A stretch of DNA of 64,000 nucleotides from an uncultured Clostridia bacterium. GTDB taxonomy: Bacteria; Bacillota; Clostridia; TANB77; UBA1234. The DNA is taken from NCBI GenBank assembly GCA_934169745.1, contig CAKPOE010000005.1, forward strand, positions 53,733 through 117,732. The letters run 5' to 3'. The position numbers and the translations under genes are program-made. The notes under the pieces were generated by a model. That model did not search any database and was not told the DNA's origin. It worked only from the letters and a program-made list of their open reading frames with translations. Shown here in pieces: positions 51,286 to 59,584 of the stretch. Position 1 is the first letter of the stretch, and each line of letters begins with the position of its first letter.

Positions 51286-51945
51286 TTATAGGTTTGCCAA
51301 CTCTGCCTTTACTAATGCAATTGTATCTTCTAACAATTCTTGACCAACCACTGTAGCCACTTTTCCTTTTTCATTATAATATGCAATAAGTGGCTCTGTT
51401 TGTTTGTGATATACATGAAGTCTATTTGTAACAGTTTCTTCATTATCATCTTTTCTTTGGAACAACTTGCTTCCACATTTATCACAAATTCCCTCTACTG
51501 CTGGTGGATTATCTTTCAAATTATATATTTCCTTGCATTCAGGATTTTCACAAGTTCTTCTGTTTATTGCTCTACTCATTATTTCCTCATCAGGGACATG
51601 CAAATTGATAACTTTATCTATTTCAACACCCTTTCCCTCTAAGTACTCATTTAAAGCTTCGGCTTGAGCTACAGTTCTTGGAAAACCATCTAGTAAAAAT
51701 CCTCTCTCCTCACAATCTGGTTCATCAAGTCTTGCCTTCAATAAATCTATGACTAACTCATCTGGAACAAGTTCACCCTTATCCATATATTCTTTAGCTT
51801 TCATGCCTAACTCTGTTCCATCCGCAATATTTTTTCTTAAAATATCTCCTGTTGAAATGTGTGGAACATTATAGTCTCTAGTAATCCATTTACATTGAGA
51901 ACCCTTTCCACTACCTGGTGCTCCTAATATAATAAGTCTTAACAT
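51286..51945 (-). CDS. adk: adenylate kinase (zinc-binding LID)
   Basis: A 219-residue adenylate kinase. The P-loop is GAPGSGKGSQC. The LID domain carries four cysteines (CENPECKEIYN and CDKCGSKLF) forming the structural zinc site of Gram-positive and Clostridial Adk. DGFPRTVAQAEAL is the NMP-binding region. AGGAGGG lies upstream of the ATG. It is the first gene of an adk-map pair. Confidence 0.97.
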   Translation of the reverse strand: MLRLIILGAPGSGKGSQCKWITRDYNVPHISTGDILRKNIADGTELGMKAKEYMDKGELVPDELVIDLLKARLDEPDCEERGFLLDGFPRTVAQAEALNEYLEGKGVEIDKVINLHVPDEEIMSRAINRRTCENPECKEIYNLKDNPPAVEGICDKCGSKLFQRKDDNEETVTNRLHVYHKQTEPLIAYYNEKGKVATVVGQELLEDTIALVKAELANL

Positions 51946-52045
51946 ATTACCATCCCTCCTAATAATTTATATCGCATATTATATCATAAGATAGCCTGAT
52001 AAATCAAATATTTTCTATCTTTCGACATTCTTTTGCAATATAAAA

Positions 52046-52285
52046 TTATGGCTCTTCCTCATCAAATTCAACGGTCAAGTAAAAACCTACAACGCTAGAC
52101 TCTATATGTGTTATCTTTCCTTTTCTTGTTTTTAATCTTTTAGTAATAGGAATATTGGCGGACATAGCAACAGCAGGCTCTATAACATAATACCAACTAG
52201 AAGGTAGTTCACCTTCTTCTACTTCAACCACATCGCCTTCTTTTACCAAATCGGGTCTCTCCATTTTAAAAATCAACTTTCTCAA
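52046..52285 (-). CDS. small protein of unknown function (79 aa)
   Basis: A 79-residue acidic, strand-rich, soluble protein containing ERPDLVKEGDVVEVEEGELP and SSVVGFYLTVEFDEEEP. I do not recognise the family. The alternating hydrophobic pattern suggests a small beta-barrel, for example an SH3-like or OB-like fold (inference). The start TTG at 52285 is eight bases from GGAGG. Alternatives are a TTG five codons upstream or the ATG at 52261 (residue 9 onward). It lies alone between adk and the cysteine desulfurase gene. Confidence 0.6.
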   Translation of the reverse strand: MRKLIFKMERPDLVKEGDVVEVEEGELPSSWYYVIEPAVAMSANIPITKRLKTRKGKITHIESSVVGFYLTVEFDEEEP

Positions 52286-52355
52286 TAATATCGCCTCCAA
52301 GTAAAAATTATATTACTAGGAGACGATAAATTCAATAATTTTTAAAATGGTTATG

Positions 52356-53498
52356 CTACATTTCTCTCATTCTTCTTACAAAGCTTTCCAATTTAAATAC
52401 TAAATAATCAACATCTTTCAATGTATTTTCATCTCCAAATGTCACTCTTAGTGCACCACGCGACATTTCATTTGAAAGCCCTATTGCTGCCAAAACATGT
52501 GATGGAGCCGTGTTTCCGGAATTACAAGCCGAACCACTAGAAGCATATATTCCGCTTGAAGATAGCAAAAGTAGTAAAGTTTCTCCTTCGACACCTTGAA
52601 ATGAAATATTTGCATTTCCTGGTAATCTAATGTTTTCATGGCCATTTAGTTTAACATTAGGTATCTTTTTAAAAACCTCTTGCACATAATAATCTCTTAA
52701 CTTTATCAATTTTTGATTATATTCTTCTATATTATTATTTGCTAATTCTATGGCTTTTCCAATTCCAACTATTCCCGGAACATTCTCTGTACCAGCACGC
52801 TTATTAGCCTCCTGATGACCTCCGTGAATTATCGGTTCGAAATTCACGCCTTTTCTCACATACAATGCACCAATTCCTTTTGGTCCATAAAATTTGTGTC
52901 CAGACATCGACAACGCATCAATATTTAACTCTTTTACATCTATTTTTATATTTCCAACAGCCTGCACAGCATCTGTATGGAAAAATATATTATTTTTTCT
53001 AGCAATTTCTCCAATTTCTTTTATAGGCTGTATTGTACCTATTTCATTATTTGCAAACATAATGCTAATTAATATAGTTTCTGGTCTAATCGCTTTTCTT
53101 AACTCATCTATAGATATCATACCATCTTTATCTACATTTAAGTATGTTACTTCAAACCCTTCCTTTTCTAGCGACATACAAGTTTTTATAACAGCCATAT
53201 GCTCTATTTTGCTAGTAATTATATGTCTTCCTCTCTTTTTATTCGCTCTTGCAAATCCGCTTATAATTAAATTATCAGATTCAGAACCACCAGCTGTAAA
53301 ATATATCTCTTCACTATTTGCACCAATAGCATTGGCCACTTGCTTTCTTGCATTTTCTACTGCTATCTTGGCCTCTTGACCAATAGTATATATTGAAGAA
53401 GCATTACCATACTTTTCATTAAAATATGGTAGCATCACTTTTAAGACTTCGGGTTTTGTATACGTTGTTGCTGCATGATCCAAGTAAATTTCATTCAC
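52356..53498 (-). CDS. cysteine desulfurase (NifS/IscS class V aminotransferase)
   Basis: A 380-residue PLP enzyme beginning NEIYLDHAATTYTKPEVL. The PLP lysine is in SMSGHKFYGPKG and the catalytic loop is ASSGSACNSGNTAPSH, with the Cys that takes sulfur from cysteine. The C-terminus has RVTFGDENT. No Fe-S scaffold (iscU) or tRNA thiolase (mnmA) is adjacent, so its acceptor cannot be told. GTG 53498, seven bases after GGGGG, is chosen; an upstream extension of 28 codons lacks the family N-terminus. Confidence 0.92.
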   Translation of the reverse strand: MNEIYLDHAATTYTKPEVLKVMLPYFNEKYGNASSIYTIGQEAKIAVENARKQVANAIGANSEEIYFTAGGSESDNLIISGFARANKKRGRHIITSKIEHMAVIKTCMSLEKEGFEVTYLNVDKDGMISIDELRKAIRPETILISIMFANNEIGTIQPIKEIGEIARKNNIFFHTDAVQAVGNIKIDVKELNIDALSMSGHKFYGPKGIGALYVRKGVNFEPIIHGGHQEANKRAGTENVPGIVGIGKAIELANNNIEEYNQKLIKLRDYYVQEVFKKIPNVKLNGHENIRLPGNANISFQGVEGETLLLLLSSSGIYASSGSACNSGNTAPSHVLAAIGLSNEMSRGALRVTFGDENTLKDVDYLVFKLESFVRRMREM

Positions 53499-53564
53499 TT
53501 CAAATCCCCCTTCTGAGAGATAACAAAAAAATTCTTTTAAAAATATTTCGCCAAAACGCAAAGT

Positions 53565-53594
53565 ACATATAATATCTCTCAAGATATTATATGT
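53565..53594. repeat. 12-bp AT-rich hairpin between tmk and the desulfurase gene
   Basis: ACATATAATATC pairs perfectly with GATATTATATGT. The minus strand lacks a good T-run after it, while the plus strand has a distant one; its role is unclear. It includes a TATAAT-like sequence. Confidence 0.55.
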
Positions 53595-53623
53595 ATTTTA
53601 AACTTTTTTGCCCTTATCTATTC

Positions 53624-54298
53624 TTATAAATGTTTTTTCACTTCTTCATAAATTTCACTATGAATATCCTCGATAGTTCTTATATTGTTATCGCTATCAA
53701 CACATTTTACATGATACCAACCATACTTTTTCGCCACATAAATACCCGCACTGTACGCAGCTTTTAAATGTTCTTCATTTTTTTCGTGAATATCTTTTTG
53801 TGACTCATGAGTAATTTTATTTGGTCTATTTTTCATAAGTTCTTCCGACTTTTCTATTGGCATGTCCAAGAAAAACACTTCTGTTGGCAAAGGAAGCCCC
53901 ATAATATTAAATTCTAAATCATATAACCAATCTAAAAATTTATCTCTTTCTTGTAAGTCACTAATTTTTCCGGCTTGATGAACCATATTTGCTGTTGTAT
54001 ATCTATCTAATAAAATAACTTTTCCATCGCTAATTGCTTTTTCCATTTCTTGCTTATAGCAAGCGTATCTATCTACACTAAAAAACATAGACGCAACATA
54101 CGGACTAATAGTCTGAGCATCCTCTCCAAATTCTCCACCTAAGTACATTTTAACAAGTGACGAAGAGGGACTATCATACCTTGGAAAAGAATATTTCGCA
54201 TATGGAATATCTTCTTTTTCGAACTCCTCTATTAACTTCTCTAATTGCGTTTGCTTCCCGCTACCATCTGTACCATCTATAACAAAAATTTTACTCAT
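53624..54298 (-). CDS. tmk: thymidylate kinase family protein
   Basis: A 224-residue dTMP kinase-like protein with P-loop IDGTDGSGKQTQ, then LDRYTTANMVHQAGKI as the DR(Y) substrate region and a LID with NRPNKITHES. It phosphorylates dTMP to dTDP for DNA synthesis. It is slightly longer than the typical 205-215 residues. GGGGG lies before the ATG. No holB is adjacent, although tmk-holB is common. Confidence 0.93.
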   Translation of the reverse strand: MSKIFVIDGTDGSGKQTQLEKLIEEFEKEDIPYAKYSFPRYDSPSSSLVKMYLGGEFGEDAQTISPYVASMFFSVDRYACYKQEMEKAISDGKVILLDRYTTANMVHQAGKISDLQERDKFLDWLYDLEFNIMGLPLPTEVFFLDMPIEKSEELMKNRPNKITHESQKDIHEKNEEHLKAAYSAGIYVAKKYGWYHVKCVDSDNNIRTIEDIHSEIYEEVKKHL

Positions 54299-54356
54299 AA
54301 CACACCCCCAATAAAAACATTAGCATATCATTACTCAAAAAGCAATATCTTCGTTT

Positions 54357-54389
54357 TGAACGAAAAAGTGGCTGCCGGAAAATTGTTCA
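54357..54389 (-). repeat. 33-bp interspersed repeat, inverted copy 3
   Basis: Read on the minus strand, this 33-bp stretch matches the unit at 33123-33155 with two differences. It lies between tmk and the promoter of the disrupted gene, about 21 kb from the other copies. Confidence 0.85.
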
Positions 54390-54432
54390 TTTTTTTGTAA
54401 ATTAAACTTTTTTAAAAATTTTAAGTTTCTTG

Positions 54433-54461
54433 TTGACATTTTACGTAAACCATGTTAATAT
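54433..54461 (+). promoter_or_regulatory. sigma-A promoter of the disrupted plus-strand gene
   Basis: TTGACA (54433-54438) and TAATAT (54456-54461) are 17 nt apart on the plus strand. The leader to the first ATG at 54559 is about 90 nt. Confidence 0.85.
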
Positions 54462-54558
54462 AGTTACTGGCTTCAATATTTTTGATGTGATTATAGCAAT
54501 TTATTTGCAGAAATCAAAGATAATGAAGTACTTATATTTAAACGGAGGTGCCTGCAAT

Positions 54559-54867
54559 ATGGACACCATGAAAACCTATTTTTAGAGCAAAAATCGTGCT
54601 CTATGCTCACCCAAAGTACAAGCTGAAAACACTGTGAAAGCTATTTGGCGAGAACTCAATGAAGCATATGCTGATACTAATATTGTACTAAAGTATGCTT
54701 ACATCGAATTCTCAACTGGCAAACTATTCTACAGTTTTGGTGATGAGCAAGAACGCATTGAAAGAGAAGGCGTAACTTTTGAAATTACCAATATGGTAAA
54801 AGATATGCTTATCGATCAAGGCTGGGAACTTTATCTTCCAATAGGTATTGGTCTTTGTTTAATTTAA
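54559..54867 (+). pseudogene. small plus-strand gene broken by an in-frame TAG, or read by +1 frameshifting
   Basis: GGAGGTG eight bases before ATG 54559 begins a frame that stops at TAG (54583-54585) after MDTMKTYF, yet the same frame is open to 54867. Two readings fit. (a) Nonsense: the tail continues as SKNRALC... to LPIGIGLCLI, 102 codons in all. (b) Shift: the TAG follows a run of five T, so a +1 slip on UUU gives RAKIVLYAHPKYKLKTL and then TGA (54635-54637), which overlaps GTG 54634 of the long frame (77 codons, WRELNEAYADTNIVLKYAYI). The shifted stretch looks more protein-like. Homopolymer sequencing error is a third option. The promoter and terminator are intact. The family is not recognised. 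Confidence 0.6.
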
Positions 54868-54871
54868 TTTT

Positions 54872-54901
54872 AAAAAGAGCTGGCGATTGCCAGCTCTTTT
54901 T
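54872..54901. terminator. bidirectional terminator between the disrupted gene and ileS
   Basis: AAAAAGAGCTGGC pairs with GCCAGCTCTTTTT (13 bp) across a 4-nt loop, with T-runs on both strands. Confidence 0.93.
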
Positions 54902-54921
54902 ATATTATTCGTATGCTTTTT

Positions 54922-57900
54922 CTATTTTGTAACTACTAGTTTTACCTTTAGTTTTTCTCCATTTATGTCTAATTCTGTTCCGTCATTCTCTTTCTCTTCA
55001 ATTTTATCTGATAAAGTTTCATCAGCAATTTGTGATTTATTATCTTCTATTATCTTAGATAATTTATCATTTCCGCAATAGTACATTTCAATATGATTTT
55101 GAACTTCAAAACCAGAATCTTTTCTCAAGTTTTGTATTTTTGAAATATATTCTCTTACGAAGCCTTCTTCTATCAATGCTGGTGTTAATTCAATATCAAG
55201 AACTACTGTTATTCCCTCTTCTGAACTTGAAACATACTTATCTGATTTCACTGCTTCTACCAACAAATCAGCCTCTTCAAGATGTACTTCTACGCCATCT
55301 ATTTCTAATGTTACTTTTCCATTTTGTTTCAACTCTTTTACATATGCAGTGCCATCACCATTTCGTAACATTTCATTTATTTTTGGAAGAATCTTTCCAT
55401 ACTTAGGACCAACTGTTTTTAAATTTGGTTTTACATTGTATGAAACAAACTCACTGGCATCTTCAACAAACTCTATTTCTTTAACATTTAACTCTTCTTT
55501 TATTATGTAGTAATATGTTTCGTCAAGTTTTTGTTTTGTTCCAACATATGCCTTTGATAAAACTTGTCTGTTCTTTAAATTAGAAACATTTCTACATGCT
55601 CTTCCTAATGTTACAATCTTCAAAACCAATTCCATATTTTCTTCTAATTTTTCATCAATCATTTTCTCATCGGCAACCGGAAAGTCACATAGATGTATAC
55701 TTTCAGGAGCTGTTTTATCCAAATTCACAACAAGATTTTGATATATTTCTTCTGTCATAAATGGTACAAATGGTGCACAAACTTTTGATAAAGTTACTAA
55801 ACAAGTATACAATGTCATATACGCATTTATTTTGTCTTGTTCCATTCCTTTTGCCCAAAATCTATCTCTGCATCTTCTTACATACCAGTTACTTAGTTCA
55901 TCAACAAAATCTTGTATTGCTCTTGAACTTTCTGTTATCTTATAATCCGTCATTAGTTCGTCTACTAACTTTACTAACGAATTCAACTTAGACAAAGCCC
56001 ATTTATCCATTTGTGATAATTTATCATATTCAAGTTTATATTCCATAGGATTAAATTCATCAATGTCTGCATACAAAACATAGAATGCATAGGTGTTCCA
56101 AAATGTTCCCATAAACTTTCTTTGATATTCACTTACGCCATCATCATAAAATCTTGTTGGTAGCCAAGGACTACTACTTGCACAGAAATACCATCTTACT
56201 GCGTCTGCTCCTTGCTTGTCTAATACAGACCAAGGGTCCACTACATTTCCCTTATGCTTACTCATTTTCAAACCATCTTTATCTTGAACATGACCAAGTA
56301 CCAAACAGTTTTCAAAAGGTGATTTATCAAATAATAATGTTGATATCGCCATAAGTGTGTAGAACCAACCTCTTGTTTGGTCAATAGCTTCACTTATAAA
56401 TTGTGCTGGGAAACGCTTTTCAAACAATTCTTTATTTTCAAATGGATAGTGGTACTGTGCAAATGGCATAGAACCAGAATCAAACCAACAGTCAATTACG
56501 TATGGAACTCTATGCATATCTTTTCCACACTTATCGCATTTTATTGTTATTGCATCTATATATGGTTTATGAAGCTCAATATTTTCCGGAACATTATCTC
56601 CCAATTCCTTTAATTCTGCAATGCTTCCTATCGTGTGATGGTGACCACATTCACATTCCCATACAGGAAGTGGTGTTCCCCAATATCTTGAACGAGATAA
56701 TCCCCAATCAATTACATTCTCTAAGAAGTTTCCAAATCTTCCATCTTTTATATTCTCAGGCATCCAATTTACAGTGTTATTGTTTTTAACAAGTCTGTCT
56801 CTTAATTCAGACATTCTTATAAACCATGTATCAATAGCATAATATAAAAGTGGTGTATCACATCTCCAGCAGAATGGATATGAATGTTCATATGGAAGCG
56901 CAGCAAACAATAGTCCTCTCTCTTCCAAATTTTTTAACACTAATTTATCCGCATCTTTTACAAATGTTCCTGCCCATTCGCCAGTTTCCTTTGAAAAGTT
57001 ACCTTGCTCATCAACTAGTTGTACAAATGGTAATCCATTTGCCTTACCAACTCTTGAGTCATCTTCACCAAATGCAGGTGCTATGTGTACAACGCCTGTA
57101 CCATCTGTTAAAGTTACGTAATTATCAGCAACAACATACCAAGCTTTTTCTTTAGGTTCTACAAAATGATATAATGGTTCATACTCTGTATAGCATAATT
57201 CGTCTCCTAACCATTCTCTTTCTTTCTCATAATTTTCTTTTATTACTGTATCTACCAAAGCTTCTGCCAAAATGTATTTTGTTCCATCCTCAACTTTTAT
57301 TTGAACATATTTATCTTTTGGACTAACACATAGTGCAACATTTGAAGGCAATGTCCAAGGTGTTGTTGTCCAAGCCAATATATATGTATTTTCTTCGCCT
57401 TTTACTTTAAATTTCGCTATACAAGATGTTTCCTTTACATCTTTATATCCTTGTGCAACTTCGTGTGATGAAAGTGATGTTCCACATCTTGGACAATATG
57501 GTACGATTTTGTGACCTTTATATAAAAGTCCTTTGTCAGAAATAGTCTTTAGTGCCCACCACTCTGATTCAATGTAATCATTCTCATAAGTTACATATGG
57601 GTGTTCCATATCTGCCCAGAACCCAACTCTATCACTCATAAGTTCCCATTCATGTTTATATTTCCAAACACTTTCTTTACATTTTTGAATAAATGGTTCT
57701 ACACCATATTTTTCAATCTGTGGCTTACCATTTATACCTAAGGCCTTTTCAACTTCCAATTCTACTGGAAGCCCATGTGTATCCCAACCTGCTTTTCTTG
57801 GAACTTCATAACCTTTCATAGTCCAAAATCTAGGAACAACATCTTTAAATACTCTTGTTTCTATATGTCCTATATGAGGCTTTCCATTAGCCGTTGGAGG

Positions 57901-58038
57901 ACCATCATAAAACATAAAAGTTTTATGTCCTTCTCTTAGTTTCAAACTTTTTTTGAAAATGTCATTCTTTTTCCAAAATTCAATAACATTTTTTTCTCTT
58001 TCGACGAAATTTAAATCTGTAGAAACTTTGTTATACAT
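54922..58038 (-). CDS. ileS: isoleucine--tRNA ligase, type 2 (eukaryote-like)
   Basis: A 1038-residue IleRS with GKPHIGHIETR (HIGH) and GLKMSKHKGNVVDP (KMSKS), a zinc-type CPRCG in the editing insertion, and the GWDTHGLPVELEVEK editing-region signature. The C-terminal about 200 residues are the strand-rich domain typical of type 2 enzymes (DUF5915-like) rather than the C-terminal zinc finger of Bacillus-type IleRS. Type 2 IleRS are generally insensitive to mupirocin (family knowledge). Expression is probably controlled by a T-box in the leader. A strong AGGAGG precedes the ATG by 8-9 nt. Confidence 0.96.
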   Translation of the reverse strand: MYNKVSTDLNFVEREKNVIEFWKKNDIFKKSLKLREGHKTFMFYDGPPTANGKPHIGHIETRVFKDVVPRFWTMKGYEVPRKAGWDTHGLPVELEVEKALGINGKPQIEKYGVEPFIQKCKESVWKYKHEWELMSDRVGFWADMEHPYVTYENDYIESEWWALKTISDKGLLYKGHKIVPYCPRCGTSLSSHEVAQGYKDVKETSCIAKFKVKGEENTYILAWTTTPWTLPSNVALCVSPKDKYVQIKVEDGTKYILAEALVDTVIKENYEKEREWLGDELCYTEYEPLYHFVEPKEKAWYVVADNYVTLTDGTGVVHIAPAFGEDDSRVGKANGLPFVQLVDEQGNFSKETGEWAGTFVKDADKLVLKNLEERGLLFAALPYEHSYPFCWRCDTPLLYYAIDTWFIRMSELRDRLVKNNNTVNWMPENIKDGRFGNFLENVIDWGLSRSRYWGTPLPVWECECGHHHTIGSIAELKELGDNVPENIELHKPYIDAITIKCDKCGKDMHRVPYVIDCWFDSGSMPFAQYHYPFENKELFEKRFPAQFISEAIDQTRGWFYTLMAISTLLFDKSPFENCLVLGHVQDKDGLKMSKHKGNVVDPWSVLDKQGADAVRWYFCASSSPWLPTRFYDDGVSEYQRKFMGTFWNTYAFYVLYADIDEFNPMEYKLEYDKLSQMDKWALSKLNSLVKLVDELMTDYKITESSRAIQDFVDELSNWYVRRCRDRFWAKGMEQDKINAYMTLYTCLVTLSKVCAPFVPFMTEEIYQNLVVNLDKTAPESIHLCDFPVADEKMIDEKLEENMELVLKIVTLGRACRNVSNLKNRQVLSKAYVGTKQKLDETYYYIIKEELNVKEIEFVEDASEFVSYNVKPNLKTVGPKYGKILPKINEMLRNGDGTAYVKELKQNGKVTLEIDGVEVHLEEADLLVEAVKSDKYVSSSEEGITVVLDIELTPALIEEGFVREYISKIQNLRKDSGFEVQNHIEMYYCGNDKLSKIIEDNKSQIADETLSDKIEEKENDGTELDINGEKLKVKLVVTK

Positions 58039-58061
58039 TTTTATACCTCCTCCTATAAAAA

Positions 58062-58292
58062 AAGTTTCGCCCTATATGATTAGGACGAAACTCAAATTCG
58101 CTTATTACCACCTACATACTAAATAATATGTGTTTCCTGTAACGTGGAACATACGTTAACACTTACTAACTTCAGTGCTAAAACTCAAAGGTGATTTTCA
58201 ACATATCATCCACTGCTAGGCTTTCACCATACCCTAGCTCGCTACAGCTTCATAAATACGTTTACTGTCCTTCTCATTGTCTTTTCAATATA
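58062..58292 (-). promoter_or_regulatory. T-box riboswitch of ileS (Ile, AUC specifier)
   Basis: The leader of about 230 nt has a Stem I with GCTAGG/CCTAGC top and a GAAA-ATC-ACC specifier loop (AUC at 58195-58193). The T-box bulge sequence GGTGGTAATAAGCG (about 58114-58101) contains TGGT, which complements the tRNA-Ile 3' end ACCA. A rho-independent terminator follows (GTTTCGTCCTA/TAGGGCGAAAC, 58091-58064, with a T-run). Uncharged tRNA-Ile would favour the antiterminator and switch ileS on. The T-box differs from the common GGTGGNACCGCG. Confidence 0.88.
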
Positions 58293-58299
58293 TATTGAC

Positions 58300-58327
58300 A
58301 TTATACCACGATTTATTAAAAAGTAAA
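58300..58327 (-). promoter_or_regulatory. promoter of the ileS T-box transcript
   Basis: TTTACT (58322-58327) and TATAAT (58300-58305) are 16 nt apart on the minus strand, just upstream of the T-box leader. Confidence 0.7.
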
Positions 58328-58343
58328 GACATTTCTTAACATT

Positions 58344-59573
58344 TTACTTCAAATATTTAGTTGCATCTGTCTTATATACCATTACGGCAGGAATCATTCC
58401 AGCAACTATACTTAATACTACGGCACCCAGAAGCACAAACACTTCAGCTATTTGAATACTAAAACCACTAATATTTATTCCATAATTAACAGCTGTGTAA
58501 TTTCCAAGTATTCCTATCGCTATGTGTGCCACTATAAAACCAAGGACTGCTCCAATTATTGCTATTATTAATGTCTCCAGTAAAATCGTCTTAAATACTG
58601 TCTTTCTGTTTGCTCCCAGTGCCCTTAAAATTGAAATATCTTTTCTTCTTTCAATAGACGCAGATAGCATTGTTGTGAATAAAACTATTATAGATAAGAA
58701 AATAGAAACATACGCAACCAAGGTTACTACTATCTCACCAGCATTCAACATAACAAGTAATTTTCTAAGTGTTGCGGCAGGGTTTATTGCTTGAATATCA
58801 TTATTTTTATTTAAGTCATTTGTAACCATCACTTGATTAGATAGGCTAGTCGTTTTAACAAGTAATGCTGTAATCAAATTCTCACTACTGTTGCCATGCA
58901 TACTTTCGTCATGCTCATCATCCATTTCCATATCATCATTTTCATTGTGTTCATTATGCTCCAAGCCATGTACAGTCCACAAACTTTCTATATCTGTATA
59001 TATTACCGTATCACTAGGGGTTTTTGTTTGTTCTAACACGCCAACAACTGTATATTGAAAATCTCCATGTACATGTCCACCTTCTTCAGTAAGACCATGC
59101 ATACCCGAAAATTTGTCTCCCACTTTCAAGCCCGTTATTTTGGCAACTGTAGAACCAATTACCGCTTCTCCATTATTTTTGAACAATTCCCCACTCTTCA
59201 ATTTATATTTATCGGTGAAAAAATCATTTGATGTTCCTATTATTTTGTATCCATTATAGTTGTCTCCCATACCTATTGGAACAACATTTGCTACTCTGCT
59301 ATCTTTTTGCAAGCTTTCGTAATACTCTATGTTTATGTTTGCAATTGGAGCATCATAATAAAATATTGTGTTCAATACTAATTGTATTGAGCTTCCTGGT
59401 GCACCAACTAAAATATCATAAACACCGGCATTTTCAATAACATTGCTTTTTAACTGTGTAGTCAAATTCTGAACACTTATTATTAGCATCACACTAACAA
59501 GTATAGAAAATATAGTCAAAAAATTTCTAAGCTTTTTTGAAAGTATATTCGTCTTTACAAATTGTAATATCAT
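58344..59573 (-). CDS. ABC transporter permease (MacB/FtsX-type) with acidic His-rich loop
   Basis: A 409-residue permease with one N-terminal helix, a large extracytoplasmic domain (about residues 35-275) and three C-terminal helices, as in FtsX/MacB-type transporters. The extracytoplasmic domain has GGHVHGD (H167, H169) and an acidic, His-rich loop (about residues 202-226 with HNEHNENDDMEMDDEHDESM), both apt for binding zinc or another metal. Permeases with this HG...GGHxHxD and ...SLWTVH pattern occur in zinc-regulated ABC cassettes of other bacteria (recalled similarity, unverified). It lies 11 nt after its ATPase gene. Confidence 0.85.
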   Translation of the reverse strand: MILQFVKTNILSKKLRNFLTIFSILVSVMLIISVQNLTTQLKSNVIENAGVYDILVGAPGSSIQLVLNTIFYYDAPIANINIEYYESLQKDSRVANVVPIGMGDNYNGYKIIGTSNDFFTDKYKLKSGELFKNNGEAVIGSTVAKITGLKVGDKFSGMHGLTEEGGHVHGDFQYTVVGVLEQTKTPSDTVIYTDIESLWTVHGLEHNEHNENDDMEMDDEHDESMHGNSSENLITALLVKTTSLSNQVMVTNDLNKNNDIQAINPAATLRKLLVMLNAGEIVVTLVAYVSIFLSIIVLFTTMLSASIERRKDISILRALGANRKTVFKTILLETLIIAIIGAVLGFIVAHIAIGILGNYTAVNYGINISGFSIQIAEVFVLLGAVVLSIVAGMIPAVMVYKTDATKYLK

Positions 59574-59584
59574 TTTTCTTCCTC

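Noticed and set aside
53565..53594. Terminator for tmk
   Set aside because: The stem is perfect but AT-rich and the minus strand has no T-run after it.
54583..54585. Genome-wide UAG recoding to explain the in-frame TAG
   Set aside because: Ordinary genes here end in TAG, for example pth and the VirD4-like gene, so UAG is a normal stop.
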